Source: Diphasiastrum complanatum (Eukaryota; Streptophyta; Lycopodiopsida; Lycopodiales; Lycopodiaceae). Taken from it: a stretch of 64,000 bases of DNA. Below, piece by piece: positions 12,040-24,200 of this stretch. Both the position numbers and the translations under genes were made by a program. Each line of letters begins with the position of its first letter. Position 1 is the first letter of the stretch. Where the stretch lies: the NCBI GenBank assembly GCA_029204225.1, contig CM055107.1, positions 1,426,128 to 1,490,127 on the forward strand. The letters are read 5' to 3'. The notes below the pieces were generated by a model. It searched no databases. It was not told the origin of the DNA and worked only from the letters and a program-made list of their open reading frames with translations.

Positions 12040-12600
12040 AGGAGGAGAACATACTTCCGCAAAATGAATCACTGGTGTAAAAATCAAGGTATTGCTAGAC
12101 AATAATCAATTGGGAGTTTTGCTCAGCAAAATCAAGTAGTTGAGAGAAAGAATCAAACCTTAATCAACAATGCCAAGAGTATGCTTGCATATTATAAGTT
12201 CACAAATTCTTTCCAAGCTAAGGTTGTAGTGGACACCCTATGCATTCGAAATCGATGTTGCACAAGAGTAGTCAAAGGAGAAAACTTAAAGGGGCATGGA
12301 TAGGAATTAAGCCTTCAGTCAAGCATCTCAAAGTTTTTGGTTATACCGCTTTCACTCAAAAATCAACATAAGTTAGAAAGAAACCGTAACAATCTAGTAT
12401 CAAGATCATTTTCATTGAATATGGTTTAGAAAGCAAGGGCTATAAATTAATCTAGTTGATGGAACAATAATAATTAGGAAAAAAGGTCTATTTCAGAGAA
12501 GACCAATTTCAAGATCCTAAAGGCAAGGAACAAGTTCAAGGTATTCCAAGAATCTTATTGAATAGTAAACTAGAGAAAAAGCCTTCTCAAGAACTTTAAC
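12040..12600 (+). pseudogene. Ty1/copia integrase fragment
   Basis: The plus strand encodes, with stops and shifts, the integrase core end of a copia element: FAQQNQVVERKNQTLINNAK (catalytic Glu region), then WIGIKPSVKHLKVFGYTAFT, and IIFIEYGLESKGYKLI. These match the order Q-Q-N-G-V-V-E-R-K-N then KP-S-V-K-H-L-K-V-F-G in plant copia integrases. A linker, YFREDQFQDPKGKEQ, follows. Both ends are truncated. Confidence 0.75.
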
Positions 12601-12632
12601 CATTATCGCACATAGTATCTATATCGAAAAAC

Positions 12633-13440
12633 TTACTCTAGTGGTTGATCAACAAATGTCAAGGCATGTTCGTGCATGAACAATCCAAATGTGTTGAAGA
12701 CCACAATCTGAAAAAACTGATGCAATGTATCAAAGAGATCAAGATCAGTCATCAGCATATTAATAATTAGGATGGATATCAAAAGGTTTCTCGGCCTGTG
12801 GTCTATATCACCCTCTTGCTTGATAGCTTCTTCTAGTTCATCAATATATAGGCCAAAGAGTTTCAAAGATGATGGACACCCATGCTTCACCCCAGTAGTA
12901 TTGAGAATAATATTACTGCATAAGCTATGGTGTGGTATCAAGTTGAAAGTGTGTCAAAAATCAACAAAGCAATAGTAGACTCTCTTTTGTTTGAGTCTGG
13001 CCTCCTCTACAGGTGTCCTAAGAGTAAGATATGGTCCATAATAGAATGATATGCCTTGAGGCCTACTTGTCCAATGAAATGTAGCTCTCGTGCCTCACAC
13101 TTTGCTCAAATTTGTCTCTAGAATAGTCCCATAGAGCTTAGCTATAATATTGGCCAATCATAATAGCGTGATATCTCATGACTCATGCAGTCACCAACTT
13201 TATGGATAGGATGAATTACGTTTGTCCACCAAGAGGAAGGGAAACTAGAAATCATAGCAATGATAAAGATGCCAATGAAGATGAGGGCTATGACAATGGC
13301 AACACCAATAAGGACCTCCACTTCTAGGTCATCTATATTTTGAGCACAATTGGCTTCTAGGCCCATCGAGTTGGTGAAAGGGGAAAACTCTACAGGGTGA
13401 GAGTAGAGATCATTATTGGGGAGTTGGTGAGACTAATATA
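12633..13440 (-). pseudogene. LINE reverse transcriptase fragment
   Basis: The minus-strand translation contains YYCFVDF, then TTGVKHGCPSSLKLFGLYIDELEEAI, matching the G.KQGCPLSP.LF.LYIDEL block of plant L1-type reverse transcriptases. Upstream, SFPSSWWTNVIHPIHKVGD matches the WR...PI.K.GD region. Frames are broken. The same region of the same LINE family recurs at 17480-18190. The piece lies just 3' of the last GLYK exon found. Confidence 0.7.
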
Positions 13441-14170
13441 TAATGTGGTACCATATTAGGTTCATGTTTGCAATTCAAAGTGGGGGTGAGGTGTGGGGAA
13501 GAAATTCTCGCCAATAAGAGTTGTAGAGAGAACTATATAGGTGGACAATGAGTGTATCTTTTTCGGAAGTACAAGTTGTGCAATCAAATCCTTTACCTAT
13601 TGCTTCAAGTTCTCATTGTCCAATATCAAGACCTCTTCCAACTTCATCTTCCACAATATTCAAAGGAAGTTGTGGAACTTCCTCCTCCTTCCATGTTTCT
13701 TCATATCTCCATTTGCATTCAATCAAACATCATCCAATGTCATCATATCATGTACCTTTACCCTTGACACACTAGTGTTGTTACATATTTGGTGCATCAA
13801 CGTACTTTTGCGTTATCAACATCATCCTTTTTGCAGCATTGAATCTTCATTAGTGTCACATGACCGTATTTATTGTACTGCTTCTTTGGTTTTTTGCTTC
13901 ATCATTCTCATATTGACAATGCGGACATTTTTTTTTTTCGAGTGTATAAGATATTATCTGAAGCTATTTGGATCATGGATTGGCACTTTGTTAAATTTTG
14001 TTTAGATGTTATGTTGCTAATTTTGTGTATTTTGGACATCATTTCTTAATGGCAATTTAATTATAACCTAAGGTAATTCTGTATTACTCGGCTGTATCTA
14101 TGTCAAATTAGATGATGGTGAGCCAATCACCAACGTGTCTCAGCAAATAAGTTCTGAAGCAAAAGATTAC
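13441..14170. other. Region 3' of the last GLYK exon found, no exon recognised
   Basis: AT-rich. A minus-strand frame around 13550-13770 reads EEVPQLPLNIVEDEVGRGLD, which resembles the integrase-RT linker of copia elements, but this is weak. The downstream GLYK exons that should carry the FEGW motif were looked for here and not seen. Confidence 0.35.
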
Positions 14171-17100
14171 CTCCAGAGGGCCTTCAATTTCAGTCCAAGT
14201 AGACGAATCTGCTCTATCACCACGACCATTAAAGGCAGACTGGACAGCAAAAAGAAATTAATCATTAAAATCCAGGGGCTACGAGAAGGGAGAAATTCAT
14301 GCATTCACAACCTAGGTATTCCGACAACAAATGTTGGCCTAATGTGCTGGTAAACACAAAACAAGGCTTAGCACAAAAGCATAACCTTCTCATAGTGTGG
14401 AATCTTCAATTTTGAACCTGGATACAGCAACAACAAAGTTTATTTTCATGTTTTGGTAGAGTTTTCATTAAAAACAAAAAAATTATGCTTGGTGCTTTGC
14501 CTGCATCAATCTTGCAGCGGATCGCATTGCGCTGCAACAGCGATCCAGAACGAACATTCTGGACAGCGGAACGCTGTCCGGATTGCTTTTTTTTTGGTAG
14601 ATTTTTTTCATAAAACTTAAAAGAAAGCACTAAATCACTTAAAAATAAACGTTTTTAGTAGCAGAAAAAAATTGACACTGGCTAAACAATTTCACACACA
14701 CACTTCTGTTTTTTTGAAAAAAAAAAATTTGAAAAAATATATATTTACTGCACATTCCGGATAACCCTAATGGAATTTCCTGGATCGCGATCTGGAACGG
14801 AACGTGCATCTTTGGACTGCATTAATAGTGTACAAACCTTTTGATGTCAAGCCACGCAAGGATTTCAGTGCCTCTGTCCCAAATGGCAAGTCGTGCGTTC
14901 CTGCATTCCCCCGAAGCTAGCACATTCACAAATACTCGAAAGCTCAATTAACTCTGTGGACTCCCATTGGCAAAATGCAATATAAGATCAAGTTTCACAG
15001 CTGCCAAAAAAAGAATGCATCAAATTGGACTTGCATGATGCCTTACTTTTCAAAGGCAACAACAATAGTCTTCATGAGTTCAAAGGTCAGTTCATTTACA
15101 TTGACTAGCTAATGCTTGTAAAGGCAATGAAAATTGTTGCCATAAAAATAAGCAACAAGCATGATTTGATTAAAAGACTACCACACCTCTAGAAGGGCAT
15201 TGCCAGCATTTTCTGCAGCCAGCTTTGCCTGTCACAATGGACATCAGGAGTACATTGTTACCACTAAACCTTTTCGAACTCTAACAGGTTACCTTAAGTA
15301 AAACTTCAATATAAGCACCTTGCAGCATTTCCCAAATGATATGCTTAAAGAAAACCTCATCTGACAACATGGGATGTCTCATTCTCAAAATACAAACAAA
15401 AACCGATTCAAAAAGGCTGGAATTAAACATAACTCTTGCTCTTTTAACTACATAAAGTTCAATATTCATCATTGAGTCCAGTCTTGTATTACATCTTATA
15501 TTCTACTTGCTCATTATTTGCTTTTCTAGCACTTCCTTGTCAAGCTGATCTAATTGATATTGTTTTGTTGAATTGGTGTACAGATGAGAAGAAACAAGTC
15601 CTTTCAAAAATGCAAGAATGCAGCAAAAGGGGGATAAACAAAGCCCAACCACATCTGTATCAATCAGGCACACCGAGTTACACACAACTAACCAAGAGGA
15701 CGTCCTATCAAACTCGAACCCATTGATGTGACAACAGACAATCAATAGAGTGTTTTAGGAGCAATTCATCCTTCCCGAACGCAGCATACAACTCTCCGTT
15801 GTAGTGCGCTCTCTTAGTGTGCTTGTTCCCGCTTCCCTTTTCCTTGCCAACAGCAAGTTTCTGAGACATAACTTTGATAGAAGGGGAAAAGGAGGCGTTA
15901 CGATACCCCAACCTTGGACACTCTAGGATCCTTTTTCGAACCTGCTTGCCCCCACCATTGGGAAATAGATAGAGACATCCCATTACACTGATCCGGAGAC
16001 CATTCCGTGGTGATTAAAAGTTGTCTTATGCAAAGTTCCAAACAAATTGGAGGGATCAGTTACAATTTAGAATAAACAGTACTAGTAATATATTTCACAT
16101 CAGAATTTCCTGAAAGATCCTATCATTCTTCAAAAGAGAGAAAGTGCTGCAACATCAGAGTTTATATCATATGTGGATCATTATGAGTCTTTTCCACTCT
16201 TGGATAGCCCTTCAACCTGTGTGTTCAAGGGACTCTACCATGCAGATTCAGGCATCTTCATATGCAGCAAATTCATACTACTCATGCTAATTCATATCAT
16301 CTTGTACATAGTAGGAGTTGCATAGAGCAAAAGGAGAAATCTCAAACTATTAAATGTACCTGGTCTGCAGCTGTCAGATAAAAATCATCAATAGAAACTG
16401 CTGCTGCTTGGCTGCCAAAGAAACTGACTCGTATCAGGTTTGTTATATGCAGATTAGAAATAGAGCTCGATTATGCAGTATATCCAATCCATATATTTTT
16501 GAAAACATATTATATTTCTGAAAAGCTTGGGCAATCAACATACAGAAATAATTATGCGACAAATTGATCCCCAAGACTAGAAAGAGAGTGAACCAAGACT
16601 GGAATGCTAGTAACAGCCGTATAAAACAGTGTAATTGCAGCAAAAATTCTTGAAGGAGAATGAGCTACACTTTTTGAAGATTCACCAAACAAGCTACCTG
16701 AAATTACGTAACTTTCGCATACCTGCCTGTTGAGTTTAAGAGGTACTCTAGAGCATCTACGAGTGTTGTCTTCCCGCATCCTTGAGGTGCACTAATACCA
16801 ATCTGCAGCAATGAAACAAGAATCTTAGCAGAAACTTGAGCAGACTTCGCTTCGCGACCTGCTAATAGACAGAAATGTGTAGACCAACAATTTTTATATT
16901 TGAAAGTTTAGTCCTTACTATGTATTTGAAATAAACAGGTGATAAGTCTGCAAATTAAGCAAACGTCCCCACTTAAATATTTATAAAAGTTCCATGGGCG
17001 TAGCGCTCACTTGCGTGGCTCAGAATGTTACTTATCAATGTTTCATGTGTAGATTGTTAAGATGCATACAGCTTGAGGCTCACTTTATGTAAATTCTTGG

Positions 17101-20100
17101 AGAGATTACACAAGAATTATTATTATTGATTTGTCTAATCAAGGTTCCTATATGAGGCTATTTGCATTTTGTTTCAATCTTGGCATTCAGAATTGGGCTG
17201 AGTTTCTCTTCAACTCTTTTTTTCTAGGTAAGATTCTATTGGGTTGAGCATCTGCTGATGAAGAAATAAATGATGACCAGCAAGAACAACAAGAAATAAC
17301 AATGTACATAAGAGTAGAAACAAAGCAGGCTCCTCAGCATATCTAACGACTATGAACTGAAATTAATGTGATGGGATATGTAGGAGCATAGAAACAACTA
17401 AATGTCAAAGATGAAGTATAGCACTATCATCATGTCCTGCTGATGCTGTAAAAAGATGTGATACAACCTGCAACATGAAAGAACTCTGGTAGCCGTTGGC
17501 GTCGTCTAGGAGGATGAGATGTGTGTCTCCTCATGATAGGTCGGATAGTCTAAATGAGCAAGGAGCGTGGGACAGAATCAAAGGCTTTCCTGAAGTCCAC
17601 AAAACAACAATAAACCGTCTCTGTCCTATATGTGGCTTCCTCGATCAAAACCCGAAGTGTGAAGATATGGTCAGCGGTAGAGTAATGGGATCGGAACTAC
17701 ACCTGTCCCAAAGCATGTGATCTCCTGGATTCCGCCTAAGCTCACTGCAGACTTAAGTATGGTACCATATAGCTTCACGAGAACATGTCCATGATACTGC
17801 GATAGTTACCAAGAATCATGAGGTCACCATTTTTATGGATGGAGGTGGATGATGTTGGTGCACCAGGATGATGGGAAGCTAGAGACAATTGCGAAACTAA
17901 GGAGAGTGGCTAGTGTAGGAGCAAGTTGGTCGGCAGCATGGGTTAGGAGTTCAGATTCAAGGTCCTCGATATTTCTTGCCTTATGGGACTTCATTCTCTT
18001 GATGGCCGCAAGTACCATGTCCGAGGTGAAGAAGGTGTACTCAGAAGGTCAGGGAGAGATAGTGATGGGTGAGTCAGTGGGTATGGTGTATAGGCTAGTA
18101 GCATAGTCGGCCCATATGCGGAGGTCATCCAAGAGTATCTCATACAAATGGGATGCACACATATATATAGTCCAAGATGACTATCTAACTTCATGACTAT
18201 TGGCTATCCAACTACTTGACTATTGACTATCCAACTTTCTATAAGTTACATAGAAAGAATAAGGTACCTCCAATACGTCAAGTTGGGGTACTTAATGTCA
18301 CAATTAGGCCTAGTGGACCCATGAGTCCCTACCAAGTTAATTTCATACTAACTTAGCTAACTCTAAGTTTAGTAGGCCTGATATAATAAATGACCATGGT
18401 TACACAACTCTCGACCTTTTGGGTCAAAGTAACCTATGGTAATGTAATCAATTCCATTTACATTCCAACACCCTCCTTAAATGGAAATGCATAACATAAC
18501 ATGAAGTAACTTCTTGAAATACAAAAATGCAACTTGTTGTCCGAACTTCATGTCGCCAAATAAACTTCGCACCGAAGTAGTCGAAATCTCATCCCCAATC
18601 ATATAAAAGAAAAGGAATGCGTAATAATGAAGCATTAAGTCGAAGGGTGACGAATTGCATGCTCCATCCGAAGTAGGGAACCAACATAAACTTGGCAATA
18701 AGTCGAAACATGGACTTGTAATCCATCATAGGCTCCCACATCATTCAAAAAAACTTCTTACCATAAGGACAATAAAAAAGAGTACCAAACTCTTTTGACA
18801 TCACATCCTCCCAAACCTTACCAACAATGACTTGCTCACATAGAATAGGTAATGTACCAACATCATGACAAAGAGTAAGTGTAGAACCAAAAAAATCAGC
18901 AAGAGGTACTGATTTTACACAGGCATGTGCCTTTCCTTCGTAGTAAGACATTTCTTTGTTGTCTTGCAAAGTCTCCAATAGCCGACAAGGAACTGTTATG
19001 GGCTGTTCAACACTTTGCTGCCCAAAGTGTTCCCAACATGGACCATGTTGTCCATAATCTTCCGCAGGCTGTTCCTGAAGCATAATGGACTGCTCATGAT
19101 GTAAAATGGGCTGTAAATGACCAAAAGAAGATGACTGAACCTGCTGTCCAACGTCTTCATCATAAAAAATTGGCAAATTATCAAGAGATGCATCAACGAC
19201 GGTGTCATCAAATCTGTCCCTCGAAGAGGCATGTGATGACATAGAAGATTCTTCAAGTAATGAAAAATTCTCTCCAAACAAATGCTCGCTCTTAACACTT
19301 TGAACAAAAGTACTAATTGACACATGTTGACTCCCTCCTCGATTAGTACAATACGGTTCCAAAGAGTGCTTGAATTTTTCGGCCTTTGCTAAAACTAAAA
19401 GGGCAAGTTCTCCATGTCCCCCAACAAAAGTAGCACCACACTTCCCCCAACCTTCTGAGCTTGTGTTTTATTATTAAAGTTATCTAGAAAGATACCGTAC
19501 AAAATCACTTTAAACATTCGTGGGAAACCTTAGGACTAAAAATCTCATTCTTTGAACTTCCTAAGAATAATTTGACAATCATGACATGGACAAATGAGCT
19601 GATTCTTTTCTCTAGAACTTGGATCCAACATGAAAGATAGACATGGAGCCAATAAGGGAATTTGAGTAAAGATTCGAGCCACGCAAGAAAGGCCAACTTT
19701 ACCACCAATGCAGGGACAGAATCTCCCTCCATGAACTGAGAATGATAGTCAGCTAACTGTTTTTTGCACCAGAAGTACACAGGTACGTAGTAGTGATAAA
19801 TCCTCAGTTTCTGAGACTCTGATAAACAGAGCTCATTGAAACCGAGAATTCTGGAAAGCTTCAATCCTAAAGATAACCATTCGTCTATATTCTCAGCCAC
19901 GCTCTCGCGACTTGCCCCGATCTTTGCCAGCAGAGGCCCCTCGCAAATGAACTCATACACGTCCGAAAGAGGAGCAATGGTCGATGACGATGCAGCTTGT
20001 TCCTTCGTATTGTCCCTCTTCGTGTCAAAACTTACGCTTCGGACAGATTTCCCCGCCATTTTTGGTGTGGTCGATAATAATTGAGCAAGCGACGTGGATC

Positions 20101-20263
20101 GACACCATAATTTTGGGTGGTTTTTGATAATATTGTTGCTGCTGCTGCGATAATGAGGGGGTGCCTTGGAGCTTGATGCTGAAGAAGAAGAAAAATAATG
20201 GGAGAAATTGAGGGCTCGTGCATAATTACAATAGCAGAGATGCGTAGCAGCAGCGTGGTCCAT
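14171..20263 (-). CDS. GLYK: D-glycerate 3-kinase, chloroplastic (seven exons, 3' end missing)
   Basis: GLYK phosphorylates D-glycerate to 3-phosphoglycerate with ATP in the plastid stroma, the last step of the photorespiratory cycle. Exons: 19703-20263, 16723-16802, 16360-16423, 15187-15228, 14838-14916, 14386-14417 and 14171-14239; all have GT-AG borders and matching phases. They give 309 codons; known plant enzymes are about 450 residues. The start ATG at 20263 precedes a Ser-rich, transit-peptide-like N-terminus. Exon 1 carries YEFICEGPLLAKIG and LRIYHYYVPVYFWC. Exon 2 carries the P-loop SAPQGCGKTTLVDALEY (Lys about 198). Exon 3 carries VSIDDFYLTAADQ. Exons 4-5 carry AENAGNALLE and LRGNAGTHDLPFGTEALKS. 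Exon 6 is a 32 bp micro-exon (SKLKIPHYEK). Exon 7 carries GRGDRADSSTWTEIEGPLE. Intron 1 (2.9 kb) holds LINE and copia remnants. The last ~150 codons were not found in 1-14170, so they lie further left or the gene is truncated. Confidence 0.93.
14510..14592. repeat. CCGGAACG hairpin family, copy 3 (in GLYK intron 5)
   Basis: TTGCAGCGGATCGCATTGCG, CTGCAACAGCGATCC, AGCGGAACGCTGTCCGGATTGC and then a T-run. The arms GGATCGC/GCGATCC and CAGCGGAACGCTG are inverted repeats. It reads in the opposite orientation to copies 5 and 6, with poly-T after rather than poly-A before. It lies between GLYK exons 5 and 6 and is not part of the spliced coding sequence. Confidence 0.55.
14705..14825. repeat. CCGGAACG hairpin family, copy 4 (in GLYK intron 5)
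   Basis: A-rich stretch (14717-14740), then ATTCCGGATAACCCTAATGG, AATTTCCTGGATCGCG, ATCTGGAACGGAACGTGC and GGACTGCAT. CCCTAATGG and GGATCGCG are shared with copy 6 at 46740. It ends 12 bp before the 3' end of GLYK exon 5. Confidence 0.55.
17480..18190 (-). mobile_element. LINE reverse transcriptase fragment in GLYK intron 1
   Basis: The minus-strand frames read MKSHKARNIEDLESELLTHA and SFPSSWCTNIIHLHP (about 17833-18018), then the RT core YCCFVDFRKAFDSVPR (about 17560-17620), which holds the F.D..KAFD motif with its catalytic Asp. The order and strand are those of one L1-type element with scattered stops. It is the same family as 12633-13440 and 1-1140. It sits in the sense orientation of the GLYK gene. 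Confidence 0.75.
18200..18470 (-). mobile_element. Copia-type 3' LTR, minus orientation
   Basis: On the minus strand an LTR starts TGTTGGAATGTAAATGG at 18470, right after a polypurine tract TTAAGGAGGG (18471-18480). A related LTR sequence, containing GGTTACTTTGACCC and CTCGAGAGTTG-like stretches, recurs at 61795-61880 and 63395-63440. Short direct repeats of TATCCAACT lie at the left side (18187-18238). The left end is not fixed exactly. Confidence 0.6.
18477..19500 (-). pseudogene. Retroelement internal region in GLYK intron 1, unassigned protein
   Basis: A 205-codon open frame (about 18745-19362) lies just inside the LTR at 18470 and is in the same orientation. It reads SLLEESSMSSHASSRDRF and further Gln/His-rich segments, with no domain I can name. 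Its position between an LTR with polypurine tract and the GLYK first exon makes it retroelement internal sequence, perhaps a linker between integrase and reverse transcriptase. No catalytic motifs were seen. Confidence 0.4.
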
Positions 20264-21965
20264 TAATGGCAAAGAAAGAAAGGAGCAAATCTGAGGCCAA
20301 CAGAATGAATAAGGATTTGATAACAAAGAGAAGAGCAGGATTTGATATTACAAGGAAGAAGGCAGCAGCGGCAGGAGCATGGTTGGATAACAAGGATGGA
20401 GGGTAGTAGGCTAAAGCAATGGCGATGTTACGTAATGGGGGACCCCCCATCTTAGAAACACTCCCTTGGGGCTAAGACCCTGCCCTGCGTCTGCATCTTC
20501 TTCGCATTGCCCATTTTGGCACCGCCCATCTTCGCCCCAAGCTTCACTTTTGTTTGTTTTTTTTTTTTTTGGCCCTGCGGTAGGCAAGAGCTTATTGTTT
20601 TCATGTTTGGTTTTAACCTGCTTGAGATCTTTCTCTGTTTTTTTTTTTAAATATTTCTTATATATTTTGAGGGGCCTCACGATTATTGCAACGTTGACAC
20701 GTATTAGTGTTCTTAGTTTTTAAAAACATTGTATTTTGAAGTTTTTTAAGCCTTCATGCTGTCGCAAATAAGTGTGGACGGAGACAATTTGAAGTTTTGT
20801 TATTTCTTTGTCACGTTCCTTGCTATTTTGGAGCTTCTCGCTAGTCTGCATGCAGGTGCGGGTGTGGATGTCTGGGTGCCACCTACGCCATCTAATCTAC
20901 GCGATTTGATCTGCTGGCACACAAACCATTTCAAACTATTTCAATCGTAGTCTCCTTCAGGAATCGTACGTGATTTACATCCTGTGATTTATACAAAAGC
21001 AATTTTAAAAAGAGAAAGTGAATATCAGACTGATAGAAACTGAAAGAGCGTAATTTTGAAAGGAAAAACTGGGTATCAGATTTGTAGAAACAAACGAAAA
21101 GCGATATAGCACGTAGTTCTGAAGTTTGTCAAGTTCAAATTTCTGGTAAGATGCTCATAATTTTGCATACGGTTTGTGGTGATGTATAGGCGATGATACA
21201 AACTTGTAATTGTTTTACAAAGAGCTTGTGCCATTTCTGCAGTCAAGTTCCTTTTTTAAAGTACGAGATATATTGTAATCATGAGTCTGCATAAGAATTT
21301 GGTTCGAACTTGAATTGATTCTGTTGTCTGCCATTTACAGTCTAGAATATGACGTTTCATTTGGCATTTCGATTCTAGATCTATAAGATATACTTTTTGA
21401 AGGACCAGAGACTTACGTTGAAAAATAAGCCTGTCAAGTTATACTCTGACATGGTTGTTAAAAAGTCAGATCAAAAGTCCTCCGACACACCAAATATTTA
21501 AAAAGTTCTCTGAACTTTTTCTAAAGAGTTTGAGACTTTGTATGGCAATTCACTAATCATCTTATAAAGGAATTAAGATTCTACAAATCACGCACTGAAG
21601 AAAGAGTCTGGCCTTTGCGTTGGAATCCGTCACCTTTGCTGCCAAGCTTCATTAGACTCATCGTTTTCCTGTTCATCCTTCACAAGCAACCTATTGTTTG
21701 ATTCATTTATCTTTACACAATGAACCGAAGTGAGAGAAGAACCTAATCAATACTTCACTCCTGTGAGCATACTCTTGCTTAGTTTTTCTTATTCTTTGCT
21801 CCACCTTGAACAATAATTGCCTACATTGAGCATGAACTATTTTTAGCTTTTTTATTTCGGGAGCTGAATAGCCCCTGGCCAACAGACTTTGGCTCGTACA
21901 TGGATCCAATACAGACACGTACACGTTGCATTGCCTCAAACAGGCAATCTGAATACCCGGGGGGT
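20264..21965. other. GLYK upstream region and spacer
   Basis: The first 200-300 bp upstream of the GLYK start should hold its promoter and 5' leader on the minus strand. No unambiguous TATA box was picked out. A T-run lies at 20557-20569 and another at 20639-20648. From 20700 to 21965 no gene or clear repeat was recognised. Confidence 0.4.
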
Positions 21966-24200
21966 ATAGAATCAAAAATATTTTTGTAGATGTATGCATG
22001 TTCATGAACGACGTACGTAGATTTTAATTAATAGTAGAAAAACAAATCTTTTGTATGAGGTGGAAAACCCTTATGCATATAATATTACGTATGTATATGT
22101 TGGTGGAAAATCCAACAAAAGTACGTAATCTACAAGAAATGTACAAAAAATGTACTTGATAAAACAGTACATGATTATTCATATTTTGTTCCATGGTTTT
22201 GTATATTTGAACCTGTTTTTCTTTTTAATCTGGTGATAGATAGAAAACAATTATATTTCAATTTAAATAATCAAGTACCAAACAAGAAAATGAAATTTTG
22301 TATAAAGGAACAAGATCTTTTGTACATGTAATCATACGTGCAATAGTTAGTTACTGATGTAATATATGGTTTGTTTAAATGTGTGACTTTGTTGTCTCAA
22401 TATCATAGTAATTAAATAGACGTTTTTATGTATACATAGAAATGAAACAATTTAGATTAGTTAATAATAAGTATTTTTTTAATTTGATGTTTCATTTGAT
22501 TATCTTAAATTTTGTCTTTGTCTTTGTAATTGATTGAGAAATGCTATATGTCATGTTTAATAGTTTTCCTTCAACTGGTTTTTCCGTGTCGTGTTATTAA
22601 GTTCCTATACGATCATACCTCCTCGTACATGCACAAATATATGTAATTTTAGTGATTTATTAATCACGAGCATTTTTGTTTGAGGTGAAAACTTTTTGCA
22701 TTTGTAACATTTCGTATATTGGCTAGTGAATTGTGTTACGACGCAATGTCGGCATGTAGTCATAGATCTTTATATGCAGCGAATTAATTTATGCTATTTG
22801 TATCAATACAACTGATTTGTTCATAAATATTATTATGCAGTTAAGTATAGGATTTTATTCAATTTTGCTTTGTTTGTTATGTGACTGTTTAATATCATGT
22901 TACAGATTATGTCTAGAATCGAAAATATTTTCATAGATGTATGCATGTTCACGAACGACGTACGTAGTTTTCAGATAATAGTAGGAAAACCAATTTTTGT
23001 ATAAGGTGGAAGACCCTTATGCATATAATATTATGTATGTATGTTGGTGGAAAATCCAACAGAAGTACGTAATTTACAAGAAATGTATAGAAGAACATAC
23101 TTGACAAGACAGTACATGGTTATTCATATTTTGTTCCATCATTTTGTATATGTGAATCTATTTTTTCGATCGGGTGATAGATAGACAACAAATATATTTA
23201 ATCAAGTACCAAATAAAAAAATGAAATTTTGTATATAAGAACAAATCCTTTTATGCATATAATAATACGTGCAATAATTAGTTATTAATATAAAAGTAAT
23301 ATGTAGTTTGTTTAAATGTGTGACTTTGTTGTTTCAATATCATAATAATTAAACGTTTTATATATACATCAAAATAAAAAATATGCGTGTTTTGTTTGAT
23401 TATCTTAAATTTTATCTACGTCTTTGAAATTCAAAAATTATTTACGTATTTTTGAAATTGAAATTTAGAATTACAAACTAATTACCTACGAAATACTATC
23501 ATGATTTTGAAACTTAAAATTATTTGTAGCATAGATTATTTTTTTATATTCTATTATATAATTTTCTATGTTTAAATTTGTTTCGATATGATGATGATTG
23601 AGTTGTTATTTGGCTTATAAATTTGTATGTCTAGAATTAAAACCATGTAATATTATACATTCTTTTTTTTTGGAAGGGGTGGAAAATCCTCATGCATACA
23701 ATATTGCATACATATGTTGGTGAAAAATCTAACAAACGTACATAGTTTACTCAATTTCTATCTTAGTTTCATATATTCGAACTTAGTAACATACTACAAT
23801 TGTAAATAAAAAAAGTTATAATCTGCATAATTAAACGTTAATTTTTTTTTTACAAAATAGTATATATGATAAACTAGTACATGATTATTTATATTTTGTT
23901 GCCCACTTTTCTATATTTCAATCTAATATATTGAAATAGTTACAAATAGATAAAATTTATATTTTAATCTAAGTAATTAAGTACCAAAAAATAAAGAACC
24001 TGCTTCGTAGATGTAATAGTATATGCATTACTTAGTCATTGATAAAAAAAAAGATATGTGATTTGTTTAGATACTCGAACAATATATGATACATGTAGAA
24101 ATGAAACTTTTGTATTAGTTACTAATATATATTATTTATAATATATTGCAAATATTGTGAAAAAAATCCAACCGGTTTATATCTACCAGTTCTGCATGTT
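21966..24200 (+). repeat. AT-rich array of three diverged direct repeats
   Basis: A block beginning around TAGATGTATGCATGTTC (21987) recurs at 22934. Both copies carry, in order, ACGACGTACGTAG, TGCATATAATATTA, TATGTTGGTGGAAAATCCAAC, TTATTCATATTTTGTTCCAT and GATTATCTTAAATTTT. The spacing is 945-947 bp at the left and about 900 bp at the right. A third, weaker copy starts near 23630 and shares GGTGGAAAATCCTCATGCAT, CATATGTTGGTG and TGATTATTTATATTTTGTT. No coding potential. The array directly precedes the OB-fold remnant. Confidence 0.75.
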
